A stretch of 27,618 nucleotides of DNA, from positions 1 through 27,618 of the forward strand of contig JAGGUS010000174.1 of NCBI GenBank assembly GCA_021158375.1, given 5' to 3'. The number at the start of each line of letters is the position of its first letter. Within the stretch, counting starts at the first letter, position 1. Position numbers and translations under genes: made by a program. The DNA comes from Thermoprotei archaeon. Its GTDB lineage: Archaea > Thermoproteota > Thermoprotei > QMSL01 > B3-G16. The notes beneath the pieces are model-generated. The model worked only from the letters and a program-made list of their open reading frames with translations, made no database searches and was not told the DNA's origin. Positions 1 to 7,606 of the stretch are shown one piece after another.

Positions 1-1059
1 GTTGTTGGTACTACTGTAGAAGTTAATGTTGCTAATGTAAAATTTAAAATACTTGGAACTGGATGTATCGTAAACCTAACAATAAACGACGAACTATTCC
101 TACTATACAGCGGATATGCATTCTGGCCAGATTCAATGAATGGTCTTTTATATTACATACCGGAGTACTCTGCGAGATTCTTAAGGGTTGATGTACCTAA
201 AGTGGAGCCGTTTGCAAACGGCATAATCGTAAAAACATATGCAAAAGTTAGAGATCCCAAAATACGTGTCTATGGTGTATTTACTGTTTACAGTTCAGGT
301 ATGATAGTTGTGAATATAACATATGTAGCATGGAATATAACTACTATGGAGTGGCCAGGAGTACGTAATTTGTATCCATACCCAGAGTTTAATGGTCTAA
401 AATGCCTTGCTATAGCAGATCAGGGGAGTATCATTGAATTACCCCATGATGATCAGCAAGGTTCAAGATGGGGTGGTGGTTGGGTTGGTCTTGGAATGCC
501 ATCACCAACTATCCCAAATACCTACCTAGTATGCCTAACACTACTACCACGCTTATATGATACTAGTGAGCTAAGATCTTATTCAGATATCCCGGTCCCT
601 CCATGGTATACAAGACAGAAAATATTCGCTCATGTTATTCGAGAATACGGTAGTAGCTGGTCTGGTGCATCAGGTGATAGTCTTACATATTTATACGTAT
701 TATACCCACATACAAAAGGAGAGACATTTACAAGAAACCTCCTAACAATAGGATGGAAACTAGATAGAGTAATAAATTCAGTAGGAACTACTAGTGTTCA
801 TGTGAAATTATCTATCACTAAACGAATGATTGAAGATCTATCAAAAAACATAGAGAACGTGCTGGATAAACTAGGAGTTGGTGATATTAGTACAACCTCT
901 AGTATGGTCGATAATATATACAGGAGAGCTAAGTTCCTATGGTTAACTGAGAGCTACTATGAGCTACTATTTCTCATAATAATACCTAGTGCTATTCTCT
1001 TTGGACTAGTGATATTAATCTACGTAAGAACTATGAAGCATACCAAACGATCTGTGTAG
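1..1059 (+). CDS. Membrane-anchored extracellular protein, C-terminal part (5' end outside window)
   Basis: The reading frame is open from base 1, so this is the 3' part of a larger gene. The first ATG inside the window (136) is probably internal. About 352 residues are visible. Most are polar and beta-rich with several N-x-S/T sequons (for example NITY and NITT), as expected of an exported archaeal glycoprotein. Near the C-terminus one hydrophobic segment of about 22 residues (LLFLIIIPSAILFGLVILIY) is followed by a basic tail RTMKHTKRSV, which implies a single membrane anchor with the bulk outside the cell. I do not recognise the family. The base composition matches the rest of the window and the gene ends cleanly at TAG. 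Confidence 0.75.
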   Translation, partial: VVGTTVEVNVANVKFKILGTGCIVNLTINDELFLLYSGYAFWPDSMNGLLYYIPEYSARFLRVDVPKVEPFANGIIVKTYAKVRDPKIRVYGVFTVYSSGMIVVNITYVAWNITTMEWPGVRNLYPYPEFNGLKCLAIADQGSIIELPHDDQQGSRWGGGWVGLGMPSPTIPNTYLVCLTLLPRLYDTSELRSYSDIPVPPWYTRQKIFAHVIREYGSSWSGASGDSLTYLYVLYPHTKGETFTRNLLTIGWKLDRVINSVGTTSVHVKLSITKRMIEDLSKNIENVLDKLGVGDISTTSSMVDNIYRRAKFLWLTESYYELLFLIIIPSAILFGLVILIYVRTMKHTKRSV

Positions 1060-1444
1060 TAATTTTACTGAATATAGTAGTCTAAAAATATTTTTCAACA
1101 TTATTAATATTTAGGTAGATCTTGCAGTGTAAATTCTCAGAGAAACTTGAAGTTCATAACATCGTTGACAGTCATAATTTAATCTAGGTATCTTCACATT
1201 TGAGTATTAATACTAGGATTACGAGATGAGAAGCTTAAAAACTAATCTAATCTCTACTCCCCTCTTTAAAAGTGTAGACGGCCTTAATTGTGGAAGAAAT
1301 GAGGGCATGAAGAAAAGAGTTCAGAGTTACACTTTTCTCCTTCCCCATAGATATGACATATATGTAGCATAGTCATTCTTAAGGTGTTACTGCTTAACTC
1401 GTAATTTTCTACACTTATGACGATCATAAGTGGTATATAGCTCT
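1060..1444. other. Non-coding stretch with two inverted repeats
   Basis: No convincing gene is visible. A TATA-like sequence (gcttaaaaac) lies near 1232-1241. A 9-base inverted repeat aaaagtgta/tacactttt spans 1268-1276 and 1329-1337. A tight hairpin, cacttatga-cga-tcataagtg, lies at 1412-1432, just beyond the stop codon of the minus-strand pseudogene that ends at 1445. A 22-codon ATG frame at 1308 was judged too short to call. Confidence 0.5.
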
Positions 1445-2150
1445 CTAATGAGTAGTGCTAAGACAAGTACTGTTGAGAGCAACTAAGATGCAGTTGGCAA
1501 GGGTGAGCACACTATGCTTTTCTAATTGGTATATTCTAAATAGAGCTAAGATTAGTAATGGATATACTATGAGTAGTATGAAGAGAAGATTTAGTCCTAA
1601 GTCTACGCCGGTTCTAAAGTAGGCTATGCATACTTAGTATGCTAAGAGGAGTAATGCAGGGATCGCAATTGCTGAGAGGATGCTGAACGTCTTTATATCG
1701 TGCTTTTTACTGAATATCGCATATGCAATAGTAGCTGATACGCTAGAGATTACTAAACCTACAATAGTGGATCATATGATCCTGCCGTTAAGGTGAACCT
1801 AATCGCTATCACTATAGGATAACAAAATATTGCAGTATCAGTATAAATATAGAATGATATCTTCCTTTTACGCTCCTTACCTTGACAAAGATAAATAATG
1901 ATAAAAATCATTACCGTTAGATGAATTAGTGAAAACATTGTTAGAGACTTCTAGAATTGAGATCCTGTCGGATACTTTAACAGCAGTATCCACTTCGTTA
2001 ATAAGATCGTAAGTTAGCGCTAAACTAAGCAAAGCATGGACAGTAATTACATGTCATAACTATACTATCCTACTGAGATTGCCACTTACGAAATATAAGA
2101 GCGTAAGGATCCTACATTTAGTAAGGACACTAGAATAAGGCAGACGATAG
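1445..2150 (-). pseudogene. Decayed multi-pass membrane protein gene
   Basis: Minus-strand translation gives protein-like sequence that moves through frames as it is read 5' to 3'. The first part (about 2134-1877) has stops near 2060 and reads ALLSLALTYDLINEVD and then ILEVSNNVFTNSSNGND. The second (about 1875-1772) reads SFYIYTDTAIFCYPIVIAIR. The third (about 1770-1445) reads STIVGLVISSVSATIAYAIF, then SILSAIAIPALLLLAY, a TAA stop at 1634-1636, and then LLFILLIVYPLLILALFRIY. The last frame alone contains four hydrophobic segments with basic loops between them, which is not expected of random DNA. I infer an old membrane protein gene with at least three stops and two frameshifts. The family is not recognised. 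Confidence 0.6.
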
Positions 2151-2341
2151 AAATCCTAAAGCCTTTAGCAAAGATTGAACTACCCAAAGTAAGACCATGG
2201 TAGTAATAACCTAAAGGCTTATGGACAATATTATTTTAAGGGACATTGTAAGCTCCCCAAAACATTACAATCTGAAGAGATATCGCATTCTAATATGGAT
2301 GAATTTACTTAAAAATAGTGTAAAACGTGGTTGCCCGTGTT

Positions 2342-3099
2342 TTATCTTTTAGCGACTAGAGATATTTTGGAAATTAGCACGGGCTTCCCCTTCATCCCTC
2401 CTTGGATTTGCATCTGGTTAGGGGCATTCGGGGAGTCCATGAGACCACAGCTCCTCACATCTCGGGTTAGAAGTTTAAGACTATGCTCTCCCTTATTCTC
2501 TTAACAAATCTCCATTTCCTAGAGTATTTCTTCTGTATCTTCTCGCTGATAATTTTATGGGCTAATGCTCTCTTTAATCCATCAAATGGAATGACATTTA
2601 TAGAAACTAGTTTCCCAATTTTTGCCAACTATAGTATAGATTGTGTTGTTGAAGTTGATATCAACACCCATAACGTCTTCTGGTTTTCTTAACGTTACTT
2701 CTCTCTCTCGAAGGTAAGGTAAAACCATATCTCCTCCTTTCTATAGCTTACTAGGATTTCCTTAAGCTTCCAAAATCGCTAAGATATTTTTCAAGATAAC
2801 TATACCACTCTAGCTTCAATTCGGCCCACTCGTTATTGAGAACAGCTATTCTAAGCACTTTATTATTCATATCAAGCCTGTAGTCTTGGTAATCTAGTCT
2901 TGCCGTTAGCTTTTTTAATACTGGTTTACTAAACAACTAAAATAATCATTTAAGTGAATAGTCTTATTCTCATATTACCTTCTTCAAGCTCACACTCCTC
3001 CCTAAGTAATTTGCTCGTAAGGCTTGGTTCCACACGAGCTATTTCCTGCCTTAAAGCTCTCATAATTAACTCGCGCTTCTCAGCTTCTACCTCATATTT
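2342..3099 (-). pseudogene. tnpB: Decayed TnpB (IS200/IS605-type OrfB) with its 3' end
   Basis: Read on the minus strand in order: a helical part KYEVEAEKRELIMRALRQEI (position within TnpB uncertain); KKLTARLDYQDYRLD and VLNNEWAELKLEWYSYLEKY (wedge region); YRKEEIWFYLTFERE; the RuvC-I strand KPEDVMGVDINFNNT carrying the catalytic Asp; SEKIQKKYSRKWRFVKRIRE; and the C-terminal tail RDVRSCGLMDSPNAPNQMQI ending at TAA 2342-2344. These blocks lie in different frames, broken by frameshifts near 2940, 2755, 2690, 2600 and 2475. Almost all of the RuvC-II to zinc-ribbon part is missing, so the element is dead. The inverted repeat gcccgtg/cacgggc at 2333-2339 and 2378-2384 may be what remains of the subterminal hairpin. 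It is unrelated in detail to the intact TnpB at 19941. Confidence 0.85.
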
Positions 3100-3322
3100 C
3101 CGCTATGTATAGTTAAGTAACCCTCTTTATGCGCAAGTACACAGGATAACGGTCTAATATCATTCTATGAAAATTAAAGGCCTTAGCGATAATTTTACGA
3201 TACCCTCTAAGTTAATTAGAACTATCAGTATATGATGCTAGACTATTACTTAGAAATAACAGCATTATGCACAATCTATGAAGCCATAGGAGTAGGGAAG
3301 GGTGAAGAGTAGTTTACCAAAA

Positions 3323-3333
3323 GCATTTATACC
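3323..3333 (+). promoter_or_regulatory. TATA box of the first vapBC operon
   Basis: The AT-rich core gcatttatacc lies about 33 bases before the ATG at 3362. In archaea the start of transcription is about 25-27 bases after the TATA centre, so the mRNA would begin within a few bases of the start codon and be nearly leaderless. No Shine-Dalgarno sequence precedes this ATG, which agrees. Confidence 0.55.
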
Positions 3334-3361
3334 TGAGTCTTCTTTATATTTTGGGAAATAA

Positions 3362-3607
3362 ATGAAATCTGGGATAAAGGTGAGAATCTCAAAAAAATTC
3401 ACCTTATATTTACCGAAGGCAGTAGTGGAGGCAGTAGGATTAAAAGAGGGGGACTTCGTTAAGATAAAGGTGAACGGCTCCAAGATTATCCTAGAACCAG
3501 TACCAGATCCATTTGACCTGGCTTTAAAAGGGCCAAAATTTGCAAAGATCACTTTCGAGGAGTTTGAAAAGGAGTCTGAGGAGATGCAAAGTGAGCTCTT
3601 CGACTGA
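3362..3607 (+). CDS. vapB: VapB antitoxin, AbrB/SpoVT type
   Basis: This 81-residue protein has the swapped-hairpin AbrB fold at its N-terminus: KVRISKKFTLYLPKAVVEAV is followed by the typical GLKEGDFVKIKVNGSKIILEPV. That part (residues 5-48) binds operator DNA as a dimer. The C-terminal tail (about 49-81, DPFDLALKGPKFAKITFEEF onward, strongly acidic) would wrap around and block the PIN toxin encoded next. The toxin start codon lies inside this gene (17-base overlap), so the two are translationally coupled. The ATG start is supported by the TATA box about 33 bases upstream. By family knowledge the antitoxin and the complex repress their own operon. Confidence 0.9.
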   Translation: MKSGIKVRISKKFTLYLPKAVVEAVGLKEGDFVKIKVNGSKIILEPVPDPFDLALKGPKFAKITFEEFEKESEEMQSELFD

Positions 3608-4052
3608 GCTAAGGATTCTCTTAGATTCAACTTATATCCTGCCGATATTGGGTGTAGAGGTTGAAGGTATAGATGAGGTGTTAGTGGTTCTTAGAAGGCT
3701 CAGGAGGAAGAAGAGAGCTAGATTTTATTATACGGAGTTCAACATACTTGAGATCCTAGGTAAAATCGCTAAGGTTAGATATAATCGTGATATAGTTGCT
3801 ACTGGGCTTTCCTTAATTCAAGAAGAGTTCGAATTAGTCCATCCAACAGTTGAGGGATACATAAAGGCGCTTAACTTAAAAAGGAGGGGGTTCAAGGATT
3901 TAATAGACTTACTCCTCTATACGACATCGCTCACACGTAACTTATTGTTCTTAACAAGAGATGTCGTCTTAATCGATTTCCTAAAGGATGTTGATGAAGA
4001 GATAGGGAATATACTATATGAGGAGGATTTCATTAGAAAGTATTCACAGTAA
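3591..4052 (+). CDS. vapC: VapC toxin, PIN-domain ribonuclease
   Basis: The product is a 153-residue PIN-domain nuclease, by family a Mg2+-dependent RNase inhibited by the upstream VapB. I chose GTG 3591 because GAGGAG lies about 7 bases before it and translation from there begins MSSSTELRILLDSTYIL, placing the first catalytic Asp (D12) at the end of the first beta strand as usual. The frame stays open upstream to 3540, but that extension is arginine-rich and overlaps vapB. Other acidic residues fit the family: E49 (YYTEFNILE), D103/D106 (FKDLIDLLLY) and D124 (LTRDVVLIDF). The gene looks intact. The C-terminal DVDEEIGNILYEEDFIRKY is longer than in minimal PIN proteins. Confidence 0.85.
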   Translation: MSSSTELRILLDSTYILPILGVEVEGIDEVLVVLRRLRRKKRARFYYTEFNILEILGKIAKVRYNRDIVATGLSLIQEEFELVHPTVEGYIKALNLKRRGFKDLIDLLLYTTSLTRNLLFLTRDVVLIDFLKDVDEEIGNILYEEDFIRKYSQ

Positions 4053-4183
4053 ACCTTCAAAAATATACATTAGGCTTTAAGTAATATCTTATCTTCTCCA
4101 GCTCACTTTTATTCAAGAATGTGAAACGGTAAGTAATGAATATGAATAGTAGGGAATAGCTTGTATTATGAAGTGGATGAAAG

Positions 4184-4414
4184 TTGAGTGTTGTAGTCTC
4201 ATTTCGAATACCGAAGGAATTAAAGAAGAAGATGGACGAATTACGAGGGCTTATCAATTGGAGTGAGGAAATTCGAAGGTTCATTGAAAGGCGCATAAAG
4301 GAGTATGAGCAAATAAGAACGATAGAGGAACTTGAGGAGATAGTGAAGGGTATTCCTACGGTACCTAAAGGAACTGCAATGAAGTACGTGAGGGAAGATC
4401 GTGATAGTCATTGA
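4184..4414 (+). CDS. vapB: VapB antitoxin, CopG/ribbon-helix-helix type, with a dead toxin partner
   Basis: This 76-residue protein opens with a ribbon-helix-helix domain, MSVVVSFRIPKELKKKMDEL then INWSEEIRRFIERRIKEY, the layout of archaeal CopG-like VapB antitoxins. The beta strand VVVSFRIP pairs across the dimer and contacts DNA. The C-terminal tail (IEELEEIVKGIPTVPKGTAM) is the part that normally binds the toxin. The start is TTG 4184, giving MSVVVSFRIP; no ATG fits the family N-terminus. The next gene's GTG (4401) overlaps the 3' end in the normal vapBC manner, but that toxin is destroyed, so this antitoxin is orphaned. It may persist through regulation or cross-neutralisation, or simply be decaying more slowly. 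Confidence 0.8.
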   Translation: MSVVVSFRIPKELKKKMDELRGLINWSEEIRRFIERRIKEYEQIRTIEELEEIVKGIPTVPKGTAMKYVREDRDSH

Positions 4415-4581
4415 TGCCTCAAGTCTAACAGACTATGTATTACATGAAGAGAACATGAAATAACACTTTACGACCCATTATATATAGCACAAGCGCAAAA
4501 GTATGGAGAACTGCTCACGAGTGACAGAAATCAAGCAGAGGTAGCTGATAAATAGGAATAAAAGTGTACCTAGTAGTATAA
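4401..4581 (+). pseudogene. vapC: vapC toxin gene with central deletion and frameshifts
   Basis: The GTG at 4401 starts MIVIDASSLTDYVLHEENMK, a perfect VapC N-terminus with the first catalytic Asp, and stops at TAA about 60 bases later. In another frame the C-terminal part follows directly: LYDPLYIAQAQKYGELLTSD, which holds the third and fourth acidic positions, then NQAEVADK, a frameshift, and IGIKVYLVV ending at TAA 4579-4581. About 60-80 middle residues, including the conserved Glu helix, are deleted. It is an inactive toxin directly downstream of its intact antitoxin. Confidence 0.85.
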
Positions 4582-4626
4582 AACAGAGCTATGTTATAAC
4601 GAATGTTATGCAGAGGTTCATTAATA

Positions 4627-5112
4627 ATGATGTTAAACTTGAAAATGAGAGATGCATTGCCTGAAGATATTTAAGCAATAACTAATATAACTATAGAGGC
4701 ATTTTGGAAAGAATATGGAAGCTTAAAGGGGGCGGAAAACGTATTTAGAGGCCCTGTGGCAAGACAATGGGAGCATATGATAAAAGATGATGCATCGATA
4801 GTTCCAGTAGCGGAAGAGATAAGCAGATGGCTAGGATTCTTAGTTTTCCGTTGGTAGTTGGTTGGAATGGCTGGTTAGAGGCAATAGCTGTTAAAAAGGA
4901 ATATAGAGGTATGGGCATAGGTACGCTATTAATGAGAGTATTAATTAAGAGAGTACATAGGATTAGTTACATGAGAATATGTCCCGCTCAGACAGAACGG
5001 GAAAGTGATTAAGTTTTATAGGAAATTTAACGCACAACGTTTTAGAGGACTACCAGATAAAGACGTAGGGGAGCTAATGTTATATTTCGTACATACAAGA
5101 AAGTCTATTTAA
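4627..5112 (+). pseudogene. GNAT-family N-acetyltransferase pseudogene
   Basis: Joining three frames restores an acetyltransferase of about 160 residues. From ATG 4627 it reads MMLNLKMRDALPEDI, then an in-frame TAA (4672-4674), then ITIEAFWKEYGSLKGAENVF and up to WLGFLVFRW. A frameshift near 4850 leads to the acetyl-CoA binding motif A, EAIAVKKEYRGMGIGTLLMR, where R-G-M-G-I-G is the pyrophosphate loop. A second shift near 4997 leads to GKVIKFYRKFNAQRFRGLPD and the end LYFVHTRKSI. The fold order (beta1-alpha1, then motif A, then the C-terminal strand) is that of GNAT enzymes. Whether this was once a TacT-like toxin or an ordinary acetyltransferase cannot be told; there is no RHH antitoxin immediately before it. 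Confidence 0.85.
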
Positions 5113-5157
5113 ACTGGCAGTTTAGATATTACTAAGGATAGTTTGTAGTGATTTGAT

Positions 5158-5625
5158 ATGGTAATGGATAGAGATGAATTAATTAAGATTCTTCGTAATA
5201 AGCTCAACAATCTCCCTAGTACTATTAAAGCTGTTTTACTCTTTGGATCTGTTGCCCGCGGTGAAGCAAGGGAGAAGAGCGATATCGATCTCTTGGTGTT
5301 ACATGAGGAACTAGGTATTAATAATCCGGTATCCCGTAGGAGGTACCTATATAGATTAGTAATGGATCGCATTGGAGATTTATTTGATGCCGTTACATTA
5401 ATAGATATGGAGCTAAAGGAATTCCTAAAGCCTAAAATAATCACATCTCTCCTTCTTAACATATATTGGGATTCTATAGTCATTATTGATAGGACTAAGA
5501 GGATAGAGAGGTTCTTAAGCTATGTACGTGAGAGGATTCGTGAAGCAGGCCTAGTACGTATTAAGGATGGAAAAGCGTACTACTGGAAATTACCAAGACC
5601 CTTTGGGAGGATTGAAATCTTATGA
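5158..5625 (+). CDS. MNT-domain nucleotidyltransferase (antitoxin of a HEPN/MNT pair)
   Basis: The 155-residue protein has the minimal nucleotidyltransferase signature: VLLFGSVARGEAREKSDIDL, where G30-S31 and the D-x-D pair (D42, D44) bind nucleotide and metal. Family members in this arrangement modify (AMPylate) or otherwise neutralise the partner HEPN ribonuclease. The C-terminal third (IERFLSYVRERIREAGLVRI then GKAYYWKLPRPFGRIEIL) is the extension usual for this subfamily. The ATG at 5158 is preceded by AT-rich sequence and no clear SD. A second ATG two codons later (5164) is an equal alternative. Its stop overlaps the next gene's ATG (ATGA), so the pair is one operon. Confidence 0.85.
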   Translation: MVMDRDELIKILRNKLNNLPSTIKAVLLFGSVARGEAREKSDIDLLVLHEELGINNPVSRRRYLYRLVMDRIGDLFDAVTLIDMELKEFLKPKIITSLLLNIYWDSIVIIDRTKRIERFLSYVRERIREAGLVRIKDGKAYYWKLPRPFGRIEIL

Positions 5626-6059
5626 GTATTGATCCAATAGAGGAAGCGTATTATAGGTACAGGCTAGCGATCCAACACCTTAATAGGGCTAAGAGACTTT
5701 ATGAATTAAATGATTGGGTTGGGACGGTACAATTCGCCCAAATAGCTATTGAAAACTTCGCTAAGACGCTTATAGCGCTTTTTGAAATACCCACTTGGAG
5801 CCACGATCCATCGAATCAGTTAATTAGATTACTTAATAGATTCCCTGATAAGATAACCGTACATATACGTGAGCTTGCGGAGATCACCAGAAGTGTAGCT
5901 CCAGAACATGGTAGATCTACTTATGGTGAGCCAAGCAGAGGGCTCACACCTAACGAAATATACACTAAGGATGAGGCTAAAGGAATTCTTGAAAAAGCGC
6001 AGAGAGCAAAAGACATAGTAGAACTGGTACTTAACGCATTGAACATTAGTTTACACTGA
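5622..6059 (+). CDS. HEPN-domain protein (toxin of the HEPN/MNT pair)
   Basis: The 145-residue all-helical protein begins EEAYYRYRLAIQHLNRAKRL, then NDWVGTVQFAQIAIENFAKT, the two long helices of the HEPN fold. The active-site region reads RSVAPEHGRSTYGEP: R90 and H96 form an R-x5-H arrangement within the R-x4-6-H consensus of HEPN RNases. The ATGA overlap with the MNT gene shows coupled translation. The motif H-x-R-x-x-Y-G recurs in the HEPN protein encoded at 7590-8021, so the two belong to the same subgroup although their gene order is opposite. The gene looks intact. RNase activity is inferred from the motif. Confidence 0.85.
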   Translation: MSIDPIEEAYYRYRLAIQHLNRAKRLYELNDWVGTVQFAQIAIENFAKTLIALFEIPTWSHDPSNQLIRLLNRFPDKITVHIRELAEITRSVAPEHGRSTYGEPSRGLTPNEIYTKDEAKGILEKAQRAKDIVELVLNALNISLH

Positions 6060-6060
6060 G

Positions 6061-6230
6061 CAACTATGTTGCTAAAATCTTCAATGACCACATTCTTAAC
6101 CGCTTGATAATCATTAAGAGGATTAAACGGGTCTTAATATTAGAAAGCGTCTCTTTAGTGATGAAACTCCTTTAGTAGAGCACTAAATCGCGGTTTAATT
6201 TTGAGCAAACCGGAGTGGGAAATCACTAGG
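6061..6230 (-). pseudogene. Possible AbrB-type antitoxin remnant
   Basis: On the minus strand bases 6124-6061 read NPLNDYQAVKNVVIEDFSNI. One base off frame and just before it is LRP-V, together resembling the strand-then-tail junction (RPVNPLDDYQ) of AbrB antitoxins. Further upstream LKIKPRFSALLKEF could be the worn hairpin segment. Stops and frame changes separate the parts. The call rests on short matches and is weak. Confidence 0.35.
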
Positions 6231-6303
6231 AGCAAAGAAAAGCCAATTCAATATTTTCCCATAGAGTAAATAGTGGGAATGCTTATTAGTGGGAATATTT
6301 ATT
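6214..6303 (+). promoter_or_regulatory. Promoter with three copies of agtgggaa before vapBC
   Basis: The motif agtgggaa occurs at 6214, 6272 and 6288. The last two belong to a perfect 10-base direct repeat tagtgggaat (6271-6280 and 6287-6296) with a 16-base period. The last copy runs into the TATA-like aatatttatt (6294-6303), about 24 bases before the ATG at 6322. Repeats on and beside a TATA box are a natural place for the AbrB antitoxin encoded next to bind and repress. The function is inferred. Confidence 0.5.
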
Positions 6304-6321
6304 GGTAATGTAGGGCCATTC

Positions 6322-6600
6322 ATGAAACGTATCCTCTATGTGGATAGTAGAGGTAGAATAGTCATACCAAGTGATGTTAGGAAGATGTTAGGTATAGGGA
6401 AAATCGTAAAAATGAGTATTAAAGATAATAAGATAATCATAGAGCCCGTTAAGGATCCTCTGGACGAGCTCTCCAATCAAATAGTTAAGGTACACATAAA
6501 GGCATCAGTAGAACCCTCAGAATTGAGCAAGATGGCATACTCACGATTAATGGAGGAGATAAGAAGTGAGGAAGAGAAGGAGAAGAGAGATTCTAATTGA
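6322..6600 (+). CDS. vapB: VapB antitoxin, AbrB/SpoVT type
   Basis: Translation from ATG 6322 gives a 92-residue protein: MKRILYVDSRGRIVIPSDVR, KMLGIGKIVKMSIKDNKIII, then EPVKDPLDELSNQIVKVHIK. The first 45 residues are the AbrB swapped hairpin and the rest is the toxin-binding tail. An in-frame GTG at 6289 would add eleven residues unlike the family and would place the start codon inside the TATA-like sequence, so 6322 is preferred; the transcript would then be leaderless. The vapC GTG (6566) lies 35 bases inside the 3' end and is preceded by GGAGGA, so toxin synthesis is coupled to antitoxin translation. Confidence 0.88.
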   Translation: MKRILYVDSRGRIVIPSDVRKMLGIGKIVKMSIKDNKIIIEPVKDPLDELSNQIVKVHIKASVEPSELSKMAYSRLMEEIRSEEEKEKRDSN

Positions 6601-7015
6601 GACCGACGTATTCGTAGCCGCTATAGATCACGAAGACCCACATCATGAAGAGGCCCGTGAGGTTATTACAGGATACAGTATCGTGTTATCACCATATACT
6701 TTAATTGAAATGGATCTCCTGATAAGGTCGAGGATAATTATAGTTAAGGACTATTGCCAGTTCTGGTATAAGGTATACAGCTTATTAGATCAGTATAAGA
6801 TTAAGATAATAATACCTAGTCCACTACATCATGCTGAAGCACAGGAAATAAGAGCGCGTTATGATTTAACATACTTCGATAGCCTACATGCAGCAGTAGC
6901 CATCGTAAACAAAATGAAACTCGTTAGTTATGATGAGAAGGCTTATGGAAAGATAAAGGATCTGAACTATGCTCATCCACATACCTTAATTATGAAAGAC
7001 ACCTTTGAAGGTTAA
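6566..7015 (+). CDS. vapC: VapC toxin, PIN-domain ribonuclease
   Basis: The 149-residue PIN protein keeps all four acidic positions: D14 (LIETDVFVAAID), E48 (PYTLIEMDLL), D105 (YFDSLHAAVA) and D123 (LVSYDEKAYG). The start is GTG 6566, with GGAGGA about nine bases upstream within vapB. The very basic N-terminus MRKRRRREIL is a consequence of the overlap with the acidic vapB tail. The family cleaves RNA (tRNA or rRNA in studied cases) when the antitoxin is degraded. The gene is intact with its cognate AbrB antitoxin immediately upstream. Confidence 0.88.
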   Translation: MRKRRRREILIETDVFVAAIDHEDPHHEEAREVITGYSIVLSPYTLIEMDLLIRSRIIIVKDYCQFWYKVYSLLDQYKIKIIIPSPLHHAEAQEIRARYDLTYFDSLHAAVAIVNKMKLVSYDEKAYGKIKDLNYAHPHTLIMKDTFEG

Positions 7016-7276
7016 TTATGTTCAGAGCAAGCTGAATCTCTAGATTATACTCAATATAAGCAAACCGATCCTGTATTGTGTTAAATGCACAATAAAAATC
7101 ATAAGAATCTCAAAATCGCTTATCATATTCTCGATAGTAACTTTAATACCAAGACGGCCGATCTAGGCACAAATAATATTATGTCTGTAATTGCAAAAGG
7201 AGCGATAACACGGACATATAGATCATTATCATCAAGTAGGTTTTTCTATTAGCTTAAACGCTGTTGACAAAGGGCT

Positions 7277-7606
7277 TCATATGAGTTTTATTTTCCTCCC
7301 TTTTAACCTGACAAATTCATTTAAGTTAAATATATGGATTTCTAATGGATAATACATAGGTATTGTGTTTTCAATCGCTTCCCATATGTGCATTAAGATG
7401 TTAACTCTATCATTTTCGTTCAGTTTTGATCTAAATACTACAGCTATGTCTATATCGCTATCTATGGTGATTCTATTCTCAGCTACACCGCCTATTAGAT
7501 AGAGCTCGGCTTCAGGATAGAGCTTCTTCACGACGCTTGCGACACTATACACTATTCGCCTCCATTCACGTAAGAGCAAAAGTCTCCTCCTATACTTTTT
7601 CTCCAA
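7277..7606 (-). CDS. MNT-domain nucleotidyltransferase (antitoxin), second gene of a HEPN-MNT operon
   Basis: The 109-residue protein contains AELYLIGGVAENRITIDSDI, giving the GG (39-40) and D-x-D (D51, D53) signature of minimal nucleotidyltransferases, then HIWEAIENTIPMYYPLEIHI. The start TTG 7606 is supported by gaggtg about eight bases before it and by the 17-base overlap with the HEPN gene. Compared with the 155-residue MNT protein at 5158 it lacks the C-terminal extension. Gene order is HEPN first, MNT second, the reverse of the 5158-6059 pair. Confidence 0.85.
   Translation of the reverse strand: MEKKYRRRLLLLREWRRIVYSVASVVKKLYPEAELYLIGGVAENRITIDSDIDIAVVFRSKLNENDRVNILMHIWEAIENTIPMYYPLEIHIFNLNEFVRLKGRKIKLI

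Noticed and set aside
1308..1373. 22-codon ATG frame, MKKRVQSYTFLLPHRYDIYV and two more residues
   Set aside because: No ribosome site or well-placed TATA box, and the length is within chance.
2483..2692. Plus-strand open frame of 69 codons
   Set aside because: It is antisense to the tnpB pseudogene, whose minus-strand translation is clearly TnpB-like.
7016..7276. Possible minus-strand remnant (LGIKVTIENMISDFE-like run) between vapC and the MNT gene
   Set aside because: The match to PIN-domain ends is too short and several stops interrupt it.
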